Positions 44,971 to 52,133 of a DNA stretch of 64,000 nucleotides are shown here, piece after piece. The stretch is from Haemophilus aegyptius (GTDB taxonomy: Bacteria > Pseudomonadota > Gammaproteobacteria > Enterobacterales > Pasteurellaceae). Location: the NCBI RefSeq assembly GCF_900475885.1, contig NZ_LS483429.1, positions 186,001-250,000 of the forward strand, read 5' to 3'. Below the pieces are notes generated by a model that was not told the DNA's origin, searched no databases, and was given only the letters and a program-made list of their open reading frames with translations. The position numbers and the translations under genes are program-made. Positions within the stretch are counted from its first letter, which is position 1. Each line of letters starts with the position of its first letter.

Positions 44971-45162
44971 ATGGCAACGCGTCGGCAAATTTATGCAGTC
45001 TATCGTGGCGAAGAGAATTTGGGTGACGGGACTGCGGAAGAATTAGCAAAGAAGCTCAATGTGAGTGAAAAAACGATTTACAGCTCGGCAACAGTCGCCC
45101 GATGTAAACGTGATAAAGGTAAGCGACTTGTAGTGATTAAGTTAGATAAAGAGGAGCTCTAA
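44971..45162 (+). CDS. small DNA-binding-like early protein
   Basis: A 63-residue protein read from ATG 44971 after AGGAGGAGG. It contains GTAEELAKKLNVSEKTIYSSAT, which has the shape of a helix-turn-helix. It is probably an early regulator. An upstream TTG in the same frame is less likely, because the ribosome-binding site fits the ATG. Confidence 0.7.
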   Translation: MATRRQIYAVYRGEENLGDGTAEELAKKLNVSEKTIYSSATVARCKRDKGKRLVVIKLDKEEL

Positions 45163-45780
45163 ATGAAGCAAATGATTGAAGGGAAAGAATACTGGCGTGA
45201 TGCAAGAGGCAATTTAACGCCAGCTGAGTTGGTAAAAGACATCGACAAAGCACGTGATGTGCTTGTGCGTGAATGGGTGGAAAAAGGCGTGTCCTTAAAT
45301 AAGGAGATGCGCAATTTTAAAGATGGCATTTTCGGCGATATTCAAGCGTTTATTGAACTTTCGGCTGAAAAATACAATGCGAAAATGGGCGGTAGTAAAG
45401 GCAATATCACACTTTATAGCTACGACGGCAAATATAAAATCCAACGTGCGATTAACGACCATTTGCAATTTGATGAACGTATCCAAGCGGCAAAAGTGTT
45501 GATTGATGCGTGCTTGAATGAATGGAGCGAAGGCTCTCGCCCGGAACTAAAAGCATTAATTGAACGTGCGTTTAATGTGGATAAAGAGGGAAACCTCAAC
45601 ACTTCACGAATTTTAGGTTTGCGACGGGTAGATATTCAAGATGAACGTTGGCAAAACGCAATGCAGGCGATTAGCGAAAGCGTGCAAGTGGTGAGTAGTA
45701 AGGCTTATGTTCGACTTTATGAACGTGTGGGCGAAACCGATCAGTATGTGCCGATTGCGTTAGATGTAGCGGGGGCGTAG
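45163..45780 (+). CDS. DUF3164 family phage protein
   Basis: A 205-residue protein of the DUF3164 type found in the early region of Mu-like phages (WRDARGNLTPAELVKDIDKARDVLV, then AKMGGSKGNITLYSYDGKYKI and the C-terminal YVPIALDVAGA). The function is unknown. It starts directly at the preceding stop, so translation is coupled. Confidence 0.85.
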   Translation: MKQMIEGKEYWRDARGNLTPAELVKDIDKARDVLVREWVEKGVSLNKEMRNFKDGIFGDIQAFIELSAEKYNAKMGGSKGNITLYSYDGKYKIQRAINDHLQFDERIQAAKVLIDACLNEWSEGSRPELKALIERAFNVDKEGNLNTSRILGLRRVDIQDERWQNAMQAISESVQVVSSKAYVRLYERVGETDQYVPIALDVAGA

Positions 45781-45861
45781 ATGAGTGAGTCTGGCATCGT
45801 TGTAATTTGTCTTTTTGCACTATATGCGTGGTTAGCATATTTGATGTTTAAGAATTTATAA
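45781..45861 (+). CDS. 26-residue membrane peptide
   Basis: ATG 45781 abuts the previous stop codon. The peptide has one hydrophobic helix (IVVICLFALYAWLAYLMF) and ends KNL. It is short, but the coupling and the clean membrane helix make coding plausible. Function unknown. Confidence 0.45.
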   Translation: MSESGIVVICLFALYAWLAYLMFKNL

Positions 45862-45887
45862 AACTTATTTAAATGCCCTTTATTAAA

Positions 45888-45944
45888 TGCCCTTTAAATC
45901 TCCCCTAACCCCTCTTTACAAAAGAGGGGGATGAGATGAGGGCA
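45888..45944. repeat. palindromic repeat, copy 1
   Basis: The core AATCTCCCCTAACCCCTC...GAGGGGGATGAGAT forms a hairpin (CCCCTCTTT/AAAGAGGGG). It is wrapped by the outer arms TGCCCT (45888-45893) and AGGGCA (45939-45944). Copy 2 lies at 46901-46967. Confidence 0.8.
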
Positions 45945-45978
45945 TTCATAATGGGCTTTAAACCAACAGGAGAACCTT

Positions 45979-46176
45979 ATGAACAAAAACATCAACAAGT
46001 TTGATCGCTTTAAATATTACAGTGAACAAGCGGCAAACAGTGAACGTAGAGGCGAACTGCAAGACGCCAAAGAGCAATGGGCGATTGCAGAACTTAACGC
46101 ACCTAACGCACGTAACCGAGAGTGGTGCAAACACCGCGCTACGTTTTGTGAACGAATATTAAGAAGACCTTTTTAG
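45979..46176 (+). CDS. ANR family transcriptional regulator
   Basis: A 65-residue protein with the ANR pattern: YYSEQAANSERRGELQDAKEQWAIAELNAPNARNREWCKHRATFCERIL. Members of this family bind and inhibit AraC-type activators. CAGGAG precedes the ATG. It lies between the two palindromic repeats. Confidence 0.75.
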   Translation: MNKNINKFDRFKYYSEQAANSERRGELQDAKEQWAIAELNAPNARNREWCKHRATFCERILRRPF

Positions 46177-46184
46177 GAGGATTT

Positions 46185-46343
46185 ATGGCTGATTATATCG
46201 TGCGCCTTTATGGCGTAATTGAAGTGAAAATGAAAGCGGAAACACTAGAACAAGCTATTGAGTTGTGTGATTTAAACACCGCTCCGCCATTAACCGGTTT
46301 AGTTGTGGAAATTGATTCAGTGATTGAAGGGGAGGAAGTATGA
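46185..46343 (+). CDS. small phage protein
   Basis: A 52-residue protein (MADYIVRLYGVIEVKMKAETLEQAIELCD...) with AGGAGG before ATG 46185. Its stop overlaps the next start (ATGA). Family unknown. Confidence 0.6.
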   Translation: MADYIVRLYGVIEVKMKAETLEQAIELCDLNTAPPLTGLVVEIDSVIEGEEV

Positions 46344-46507
46344 CAGAACAAGAAAAAGTGCGGTTGGATGAACAGTTAGAGCAAGCAGCAATGCAGCTTA
46401 TTAAAGCACAAACCTATCTTCGCACAAGGCAAGCTCAATATGCTGCTGTTTATGTGGGAAATGTACAGAATTTGTTGCCAGGGTTGAGAATGAGATTGGG
46501 GAGATAA
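46340..46507 (+). CDS. small coiled-coil phage protein
   Basis: A 55-residue helical protein (MTEQEKVRLDEQLEQAAMQLIKAQ...). GGAGG lies 5 bases before the ATG, which overlaps the previous stop. Its codons 6-9 consist of an uptake sequence (46356-46364). Confidence 0.6.
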   Translation: MTEQEKVRLDEQLEQAAMQLIKAQTYLRTRQAQYAAVYVGNVQNLLPGLRMRLGR

Positions 46508-46512
46508 ATGAA

Positions 46513-46890
46513 ATGGAAGAAAAAAAGTATGCAGTAACGCTTGAGTTTAAAGTGGGAGTCACTGATGACGATTTAACTTTTAATGTAAAAACAGAATACC
46601 ATCAAGAAGTGACAGTTTTATATGTGAAGGATGCGATGACTTGTTTGATGTTTAAGTTACCTGAAATTGTGAGGGCTGGTTGGATTGCTTTTGAGGGTAT
46701 GGACGCTAACGTTAAAAATGGTTTCGAGCACAAAATAAAATTAGATTTTTGCACCCAAGATGGTGATGAATGGGATGTTAGTGCGAAAGTTGATAATCCA
46801 AATGAAATTGGTCATACGTTGATTGGGATTATTAAGAAAATTCTTTTGAAGGATCCAGTTATTGACAAAATTCTTCAGAATGCAAAATAA
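46513..46890 (+). CDS. hypothetical phage protein
   Basis: A 125-residue protein (MEEKKYAVTLEFKVGVTDDDLTF...) with alternating beta-rich sequence and a helical tail (IGIIKKILLKDPVIDKIL). GGGGAG lies upstream. No family recognised. Confidence 0.65.
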   Translation: MEEKKYAVTLEFKVGVTDDDLTFNVKTEYHQEVTVLYVKDAMTCLMFKLPEIVRAGWIAFEGMDANVKNGFEHKIKLDFCTQDGDEWDVSAKVDNPNEIGHTLIGIIKKILLKDPVIDKILQNAK

Positions 46891-46900
46891 AACCCATTTA

Positions 46901-46967
46901 CAGCCCATTCAAATCTCCCCTAGCCCCTCTTTACAAAAGAGGGGGATAAGTGAGATGAAGTGGGCTG
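46901..46967. repeat. palindromic repeat, copy 2
   Basis: The same core as copy 1, with one transition (TAGCCCC for TAACCCC), but with different outer arms that still pair: CAGCCCA (46901-46907) and TGGGCTG (46961-46967). Confidence 0.8.
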
Positions 46968-47003
46968 AGTAATGTGTTTTAAATTAAGTTTGAGGGAACA
47001 ATA

Positions 47004-47552
47004 ATGAAACTATGCCGTTGCCCGATTTGCCATAGTGACATCCATTTGGATGCGCTGTTGGAAGATGATGCGGGGCGTGAGATGTTAGGGATTATTACTA
47101 ATTTAAAAGGCAATAATGCCCGTGCGTTGGTGAGTTATATTGGGTTGTTTCGTCCTGAAAGATCGGCACTATCTAATGGGCGTGCGTTGAAATTAATGCA
47201 AGACGTATTAGAGATGTATCAACCTAGCCCATTATTGGCTCATGCGTTGAATGAAACGGTGCAAGCGGTGATGAAGAACCGTCGGGAAACCCGCAATATT
47301 CAGGCGTTATCGAATCACAACTATTTGAAGAAAGTGTATGAAGGGGCGAAACCCTTGTTTGCGGTGGTGCGTAATGAAGGCAAAGCTGAAATGCAAAGCG
47401 TGGCAGCGCAAGAAGAGGATCAACGTATGGCAGCCATTCAATATATTGAACGTTATGCCTCTATTGGGCAGTTGCAATTTGTGGAAAATATGCCTGAGTT
47501 TGCGGTTTGGAAAGCTTGGAAAGCGGAACAGGAGAAAGGCTATGTTGCGTAA
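47004..47552 (+). CDS. phage protein with N-terminal zinc-ribbon-like motif
   Basis: A 182-residue protein starting MKLCRCPICHSDIHLD, with a possible metal knuckle CRCPIC...H, followed by an all-helical region. It overlaps the start of gemA by 11 bases. Probable early or replication-associated role; family not recognised. Confidence 0.7.
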   Translation: MKLCRCPICHSDIHLDALLEDDAGREMLGIITNLKGNNARALVSYIGLFRPERSALSNGRALKLMQDVLEMYQPSPLLAHALNETVQAVMKNRRETRNIQALSNHNYLKKVYEGAKPLFAVVRNEGKAEMQSVAAQEEDQRMAAIQYIERYASIGQLQFVENMPEFAVWKAWKAEQEKGYVA

Positions 47553-47940
47553 AAATTTAATCGCTAAAATCCATATTGGAAAAAGCCAATTAGGTCTTGA
47601 TGATGAAACCTATCGTCAATTATTGGTGAGTACAACGGGCAAAACAAGTTGTACTGAAATGACGGAAAGTGAATTGCAACAGGTGTTAAATGTTATGGTG
47701 CAAAAGGGGTTTAAATCCAGTCGTCATTTTTGGGGAAATCGTGCGACACCACGTGAAGATAAGAAAATTTATTTGGCAAAAATTACCGCACTTTTAGCAA
47801 AACATGGTTTACCGAAAGAATATGCCGATGGCATTGCGAAACGTTCGTTTAAAGTGGATTTTGTGCATTGGTTGCAGCCGTGGCAGTTGAAAAAGGTGGT
47901 GCAGATGTTGGCGGTGTATGATCGCAATCGACAACATTAA
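47542..47940 (+). CDS. GemA/gp16-like protein (DUF1018)
   Basis: A 132-residue protein that starts MLRKNLIAKIHIGKSQLGLDDETYRQLL and contains HWLQPWQLKKVVQML, both typical of the Mu gp16 (GemA, DUF1018) family. In Mu this protein affects host gene expression and supercoiling. AGGAG precedes ATG 47542; an upstream start in the same frame lacks homology. Confidence 0.85.
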   Translation: MLRKNLIAKIHIGKSQLGLDDETYRQLLVSTTGKTSCTEMTESELQQVLNVMVQKGFKSSRHFWGNRATPREDKKIYLAKITALLAKHGLPKEYADGIAKRSFKVDFVHWLQPWQLKKVVQMLAVYDRNRQH

Positions 47941-47966
47941 TTCATATAAACAACAGGAGAAAAAAC

Positions 47967-48518
47967 ATGAAAAATCAAATTATCTTAGCCAACGAAGTGA
48001 TCGCCTTAGACGAACATGGCAGAATCAGCTTGAACACGTTGCATAAGTTAAGCGGTGAAGGCAGTGCGAAAAAGCCTGACAACTGGTTACGGTTGCAGAG
48101 CACACAGGAATTATTGGCGGAAATTCGTCAGTTCTCAGATCTGAGAACTGACCCATTAATTGTGATTAATGGCGGAAATGAACGCGGCACCTACGCCCAC
48201 GAACTGCTCGCCGTCAGCTATGCTGGCTGGATCAGCCCGCGTTTTCAGTTGAAGGTCAACCAAGCGTTTTTAGACAGCCATCGCCAACCAATGGTTTCTG
48301 AAAACATCAATATCAGCAAAGACGAATACATTGACTTACTCAAAAGCAAAATTCACCTGTTGGAACGCAAAAAGAAACATCACCGCCGCGCCAATAAGCC
48401 CTTAAGCATGCAAGAAAAATCCCAAATCGTGTTATTACACCGCCAAGGCTTAAGCAACCGCCAAATCGCCGAGCAATTAAACCGCAGTATTGCGACCGTC
48501 TGGGCATTGGTGCGCTAG
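47967..48518 (+). CDS. KilA-N domain protein with C-terminal HTH
   Basis: A 183-residue protein with an N-terminal KilA-N domain (DEHGRISLNTLHKLSGEGSAKKPDNW, GTYAHELLAVSYAGWISPRFQLKVNQAF, residues 10-105), a basic linker and a C-terminal helix-turn-helix (SQIVLLHRQGLSNRQIAEQL, about residues 152-171). Such proteins are phage antirepressors or regulators. CAGGAG precedes the ATG. Confidence 0.85.
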   Translation: MKNQIILANEVIALDEHGRISLNTLHKLSGEGSAKKPDNWLRLQSTQELLAEIRQFSDLRTDPLIVINGGNERGTYAHELLAVSYAGWISPRFQLKVNQAFLDSHRQPMVSENINISKDEYIDLLKSKIHLLERKKKHHRRANKPLSMQEKSQIVLLHRQGLSNRQIAEQLNRSIATVWALVR

Positions 48519-48568
48519 AGCCGATTTACAGGGTTTAGCGCAAGCCCTGAATAATCGGTTTTAGTTTT

Positions 48569-48634
48569 GTAGGGTGGGCTTTAGCCCACCATAAGAATGT
48601 GATGATATTTGCGGTGGGCTAAGGCCCACCCTAC
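48569..48634. repeat. REP-like double palindrome
   Basis: GTAGGGTGGGC (48569-48579) is complementary to GCCCACCCTAC (48624-48634). Each half also folds on itself (GGTGGGCTTTAGCCCACC and GGTGGGCTAAGGCCCACC). GTAGGGTGGGC-type palindromes are dispersed in several gamma- and betaproteobacteria. Confidence 0.75.
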
Positions 48635-48844
48635 GAAGCGACGAAACTTTTTGCATAATGTTGGGTAAAAAACCTTGATTTCTGATTAAAAAAAGGTTAA
48701 TTTTGCGATCAGGGTATCAAAAGCCCGAGAGAACGGTAGGCACAACCGAACCAAGGTGCTATTTTTTTATCTGCAATTTGAGTATCAGAATGCCTTGAGC
48801 ATCAGAATACCAGTGCGGTAGAAAAATAAAAAATATTAATCAAT

Positions 48845-48988
48845 GACCGACAGTGCGAGGAATACAATACTCACACATGCAACAAGTAGGCTGTAGGCAA
48901 TAACAGACCTACTGCTAAACGTTGCGTGGGGAATAACTCCGCTGTTTTCTTTCACAGTTTTGAGCTGTCGGTCGCCCTAATTCTAGGG
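48845..48988 (+). ncRNA. C4-like antisense RNA upstream of ant
   Basis: GACCGACAG (48845-48853) pairs with CTGTCGGTC (48965-48973). Inside, AGTAGG (48885-48890) pairs with CCTACT (48908-48913), and CCCTA-ATTC-TAGGG follows at 48975-48988. GGAATA occurs twice (48859-48864, 48930-48935) and is complementary to TATTCC at 48990-48995, just before the ant ribosome-binding site. This is the layout of phage P1/P7 C4 RNA, processed from the ant transcript and pairing near the ant start. The family was not tested with a covariance model. Confidence 0.6.
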
Positions 48989-49013
48989 ATATTCCATCAA
49001 AAGGAAGAAAGAA

Positions 49014-49649
49014 ATGACAAACTTCTCAATCAAAGCCTTTAATGGCTCAATTCAAAATCAATCTGTTCAATTAATTAATGCTCGTGAACTTCACGAAAGC
49101 TTAAAAGTTAAAACTAAATTTCAAGATTGGATCAATCGCCGTTTATTAAATGGTTACTTTCGTAAAGATGTTGATTTTTTGAACGTTCTCAGATTTGAGA
49201 ATGTTAAAACTGGTCTATTGGGCAGTCGTGAAGTGGAGATTAAAGACTATCATCTTACCCTCGATACCGCCAAGCATTTATGCTTAATGGAAAATACCGA
49301 AATCGGTTATCAAATTCGTCAGCAATTTATTGACAATGATAACAAGGCAAGGGCTGAACTTGCTCGTCTAAAGCAACACTTGATTGGCATCCCTACATTT
49401 CTACGCAACAATCCAGATGAATTGGCACGTTTAATTACCACTGCGCAAACCGCCTTTTTAACGGCAAACCCACAAGCGAAAGACTTTTTACGCTATCGTG
49501 AAATGGGCTTAAGTTATCGTGAAATTGGTACGCTATTAGGCAAAACCAAAGATAGCGTGAAATGGATGGCATTTAAAATGCGGAATTTGGGCTTTTTTTC
49601 CTCCACATTACCAAAAACAGCTGCTGTGCAGTTGGATTTGTTGGCGTAA
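49014..49649 (+). CDS. AntA/AntB-type antirepressor
   Basis: A 211-residue protein with an AntA/AntB antirepressor N-terminal domain (VQLINARELHESLKVKTKFQDWINRRL, YHLTLDTAKHLCLMENTEIGYQIRQQF) and a C-terminal helix-turn-helix-like segment (YREMGLSYREIGTLLGKTKDSV). It should relieve repression by the S24 repressor. GGAAG precedes the ATG. The upstream C4-like RNA should control it. Confidence 0.88.
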   Translation: MTNFSIKAFNGSIQNQSVQLINARELHESLKVKTKFQDWINRRLLNGYFRKDVDFLNVLRFENVKTGLLGSREVEIKDYHLTLDTAKHLCLMENTEIGYQIRQQFIDNDNKARAELARLKQHLIGIPTFLRNNPDELARLITTAQTAFLTANPQAKDFLRYREMGLSYREIGTLLGKTKDSVKWMAFKMRNLGFFSSTLPKTAAVQLDLLA

Positions 49650-49659
49650 GGGGGCGAAG

Positions 49660-49878
49660 ATGAGCATCGGATATGAATTAGAACATCAATTTGATGAAAT
49701 TCAAAGTAGCCTTGGTGGCTTGCACTGTTTGCGCCAGTTGTTGGAAATCACTGACAACACGGCTGATACCTTAAGTTATAGCCAACTTGCTGGTATGATT
49801 GCAGTGTTTACCGCAGCATTGGATTGCCAAGTTAGCACGGTGCGACAGTTAGTGAAAGAATTGCCCATTAAGGCATAA
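49660..49878 (+). CDS. small hypothetical protein
   Basis: A 72-residue helical protein (MSIGYELEHQFDEIQSSLGGLHCL...). It begins 10 bases after ant and is followed by a terminator, so it closes the early transcript. Confidence 0.65.
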   Translation: MSIGYELEHQFDEIQSSLGGLHCLRQLLEITDNTADTLSYSQLAGMIAVFTAALDCQVSTVRQLVKELPIKA

Positions 49879-49880
49879 AG

Positions 49881-49907
49881 AAAATCCCACTTCGGTGGGA
49901 TTTTTTT
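49881..49907 (+). terminator. early transcript terminator
   Basis: AAAATCCCAC-TTCG-GTGGGATTTT with a UUCG tetraloop and T7 tail. Confidence 0.92.
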
Positions 49908-49983
49908 ATCTTTTTTTTTCAAAAATACCGCCTTTTTAAAATTTCCGTGTGAGAATTGTGTAAAACAATTTGCGGAGGTGTTT

Positions 49984-50412
49984 ATGGTTGAATCTTTGGA
50001 AGATGTGGCTGAACTACTGCCTGAAACGGTGCAGCAGATGGTGGATTTGGTGGGCTTTGCTGCGGTGGAGAAAATTATTACAAATTTTGGTGGGGCTACC
50101 TTTCGATTTACTGATGGGGTGCATTATTTTCCAAAACTCAAAGCACTCATCGGTTTGGAAAGTGCGGTGAAATTACGAGAGGTTTTTCGTGGGGAGTGGC
50201 TGTATATTCCTCGTTGCCAAACGGCATTGCGTGTGTTGCGTAATTATCGTTTTAAAGCCGATTATGATTATCTTACCCAGCATTTAAATAAATCAGGGCG
50301 TATGGCTATGCTTGAGCTTTGTCCGAAATATCAACTTTCTGATCGGAGCGGTTGGGAGATTTTGGCGCAAATGCGCCATCCTGAAGAAACCCATAATCTT
50401 GCCTTGTTTTAG
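49984..50412 (+). CDS. Mor/C-family middle or late gene activator
   Basis: A 142-residue Mor-family activator (EDVAELLPETVQQMVDLVGFAAVE; C-terminal HTH KYQLSDRSGWEILAQM). In Mu, Mor turns on middle genes including C, which turns on late promoters. GGAGG at 49974-49978 serves ATG 49984. No separate C gene is visible in the window, so Mor may do both jobs. Confidence 0.88.
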   Translation: MVESLEDVAELLPETVQQMVDLVGFAAVEKIITNFGGATFRFTDGVHYFPKLKALIGLESAVKLREVFRGEWLYIPRCQTALRVLRNYRFKADYDYLTQHLNKSGRMAMLELCPKYQLSDRSGWEILAQMRHPEETHNLALF

Positions 50413-50455
50413 TGCTGAAACCGCTCCTCTCTTCTCTTTACTCTGCTTTTAAGAC

Positions 50456-50492
50456 AATACCCTTCAATCTCAATAGATTAAGGGTATTTTTT
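50456..50492 (+). terminator. terminator abutting the endolysin start
   Basis: AATACCCTT (50456-50464) pairs with AAGGGTATT (50480-50488) and leads into T6 (50487-50492). The endolysin ATG begins at 50493. The AAGGG that would serve as ribosome-binding site lies within the stem. Confidence 0.8.
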
Positions 50493-51041
50493 ATGGCTTA
50501 TCCCATTCAAAAAATTGTGATCCATTGTTCAGCAACGCGCAATGGCAAATCTTTACGCACGGCGCAACAAACCGCCGCGCAAACTATCGACAGCTGGCAC
50601 AAAGGACGTGGTTTTAAACGTAATCCAGAGCGATGTCGTCAATTTAATCCACACTTGCTTCATATTGGTTATCACTTTGTGATTGATGTGGATGGCACAG
50701 TGGAAAGTGGCAGACAAGAAGGCGAAACCGGTGCACATGTTAAAGGGCATAACTTAAATTCATTGGGCATTTGCCTAGTGGGTGGTGTAACAGCAAGCAA
50801 CAAAAATCACGGTGAATATACAGAAAAGCAGTGGCAAGCCTTATATCGCTTATTACGCCAACTTGAGGCGAAATATCCTGATGCGCGAATTTGTGGGCAT
50901 CGTGATTTAAGCCCAGATTTAAATGGCGACGGCACCATTACACCTAATGAATGGGTAAAAGCCTGCCCTTGCTTTGATGTGTGGCGTTGGTTGGATAGTG
51001 AACAAGTTATTAATGTTGAACATTTGTTTGAGGGCGAGTGA
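50493..51041 (+). CDS. N-acetylmuramoyl-L-alanine amidase (endolysin)
   Basis: A 182-residue zinc amidase of the Amidase_2/PGRP fold. The motifs VIHCSATRNG (His ligand), HIGYHFVIDVDGTVESGR, GAHVKGHNLNSLGICLVGG and CGHRDLSPDLNGDG are present. I start at MAYPIQK; the frame is open to a GTG at 50412 that overlaps the mor stop and would add a 27-residue hydrophobic leader. It degrades peptidoglycan at lysis. Confidence 0.9.
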   Translation: MAYPIQKIVIHCSATRNGKSLRTAQQTAAQTIDSWHKGRGFKRNPERCRQFNPHLLHIGYHFVIDVDGTVESGRQEGETGAHVKGHNLNSLGICLVGGVTASNKNHGEYTEKQWQALYRLLRQLEAKYPDARICGHRDLSPDLNGDGTITPNEWVKACPCFDVWRWLDSEQVINVEHLFEGE

Positions 51042-51208
51042 TGAAGATGAAATTTTTAGGCGTGTTTAAACGTGTTTTAAATTGGTTTCAAAAGCCTCAA
51101 AAAGTCACGCAATATCGACCGCACTTTTACAGTAAAAATGCGTGGAGTTATGTATCTAGAGGGAAACCGACGGCAGCCGAAGTGATGATGTGGAGATTAT
51201 GCCGATGA
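51041..51208 (+). CDS. small basic lysis-region protein
   Basis: A 55-residue protein (MKMKFLGVFKRVLNWFQKPQ...AEVMMWRLCR) in the lysis cassette. Its start overlaps the amidase stop and its stop overlaps the next start. An uptake sequence lies inside (51118-51126). Family unknown. Confidence 0.6.
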   Translation: MKMKFLGVFKRVLNWFQKPQKVTQYRPHFYSKNAWSYVSRGKPTAAEVMMWRLCR

Positions 51209-51495
51209 ATAAGTTTTTTGAATTATTTACCAATAGTGATGGGCGAGCCAGTACAACGGGGTTTATTCAGTTTTTCGGCTTTTTGGTCATGGCGGGTGTA
51301 CTGATTTATGCGGTCTATCTTGACCGTTCTACGGTCACTGATTTGTTTTTTTATTTTGCTTGTTTTTGTGGGGGTTCTGCTGCAACCAAAGGGGCAGTGA
51401 TGGCTTTTCAAGCCAAACAAGCAAAACCAGAAGAACAGATTACCAGTGAAACCTATGTGGAGCCAGAACAAACGGATAGACCAAGGGGGATTTGA
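51205..51495 (+). CDS. putative holin, DUF2644-like
   Basis: A 96-residue protein with two membrane helices (GFIQFFGFLVMAGVLIYAVY and LFFYFACFCGGSAATKGAV) and a soluble acidic tail. This matches the DUF2644 type of Haemophilus prophages. Position after the endolysin and before the spanins suggests a holin. ATG 51199 in the same frame is an alternative start. Confidence 0.75.
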   Translation: MNKFFELFTNSDGRASTTGFIQFFGFLVMAGVLIYAVYLDRSTVTDLFFYFACFCGGSAATKGAVMAFQAKQAKPEEQITSETYVEPEQTDRPRGI

Positions 51496-51752
51496 TGAGT
51501 ATGCAGATTATTTTAGCAGGGCTCGGGATTTTCGTGCTATTGGGTGCGTATGTGATGTTTAAGCTGAAACAGGCACACCGTGAGATTGAGCAGTTATTAA
51601 AAACCAATGCCCAGTTGCAAGTGCAGAAAGTCGTGGCTGAAACCCAAGTGAAACATTTTGAAGTGAGAAAGAAAAATGAAGAAAACACTCGTAATACTGG
51701 CCGTGATGATGTCATTAACCGCCTGCAGCAATCAGGCGATCTCCGTGATTAA
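51495..51752 (+). CDS. i-spanin-like (Rz) protein, DUF2681
   Basis: An 85-residue protein with an N-terminal membrane anchor (MQIILAGLGIFVLLGAYVMF) and a long coiled coil. It fits an inner-membrane spanin. Its 3' third overlaps the lipoprotein gene in another frame, the hallmark of Rz/Rz1 pairs. Confidence 0.8.
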   Translation: MSMQIILAGLGIFVLLGAYVMFKLKQAHREIEQLLKTNAQLQVQKVVAETQVKHFEVRKKNEENTRNTGRDDVINRLQQSGDLRD

Positions 51753-51879
51753 TCCAAGTTGTAGTGGATTTGGCATTATCACTGCTAGCCGACAAGATAC
51801 CACGGAAACCTTGCGACAAATTGCGGTACATAATGCGACGTATCGTGAGATTTGTGCTGAAAGTAAGGAGCCAAAATGA
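51676..51879 (+). CDS. o-spanin-like (Rz1) lipoprotein
   Basis: A 67-residue protein with a lipoprotein signal peptide and lipobox LTAC (Cys 17). Its start lies inside the Rz-like gene in a different frame. Together they should fuse inner and outer membranes in the last step of lysis. Confidence 0.8.
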   Translation: MKKTLVILAVMMSLTACSNQAISVINPSCSGFGIITASRQDTTETLRQIAVHNATYREICAESKEPK

Positions 51880-52133
51880 TTGACGATAAAGTGTTTATTG
51901 GCATTGGCACGACGTTGATTATGACATTAGTCGGCTGGGCGTGGAAATCGGTAAACGATAAAGTGGCTGAAAATGAGCATGCGATTAAAGCCTTAGAAAA
52001 GCAAATGCAACAGGATTTTCAGAGTAAAGAGCTTGCTGAAGTAAAAAATAAACACTTTGAAAGCATTTTGAAAGAGGTGCGCGATCAGTTGAAAGAAATC
52101 AATCAGAAGTTAGATAAAAAGGTGGATAAATAA
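51876..52133 (+). CDS. membrane-anchored coiled-coil protein (Mu gp25-like position)
   Basis: An 85-residue protein with an N-terminal membrane helix (IGIGTTLIMTLVGWAW) and a lysine/glutamate-rich coiled coil. It resembles DUF2730/gp25-type proteins that lie at this place in Mu-like phages. It overlaps both neighbours by a few bases. Confidence 0.65.
   Translation: MIDDKVFIGIGTTLIMTLVGWAWKSVNDKVAENEHAIKALEKQMQQDFQSKELAEVKNKHFESILKEVRDQLKEINQKLDKKVDK

Noticed and set aside
47338-47541. Long upstream extension of the GemA-like gene
   Set aside because: The added sequence is the out-of-frame shadow of the preceding gene; ATG 47542 has a ribosome-binding site and gives the family-typical start.
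50412-50492. 27-residue N-terminal extension of the endolysin from GTG 50412
   Set aside because: The extension is encoded by the terminator hairpin, and the conserved amidase domain begins right after ATG 50493. The overlap with the mor stop (TAGTG) keeps it as a minor possibility.
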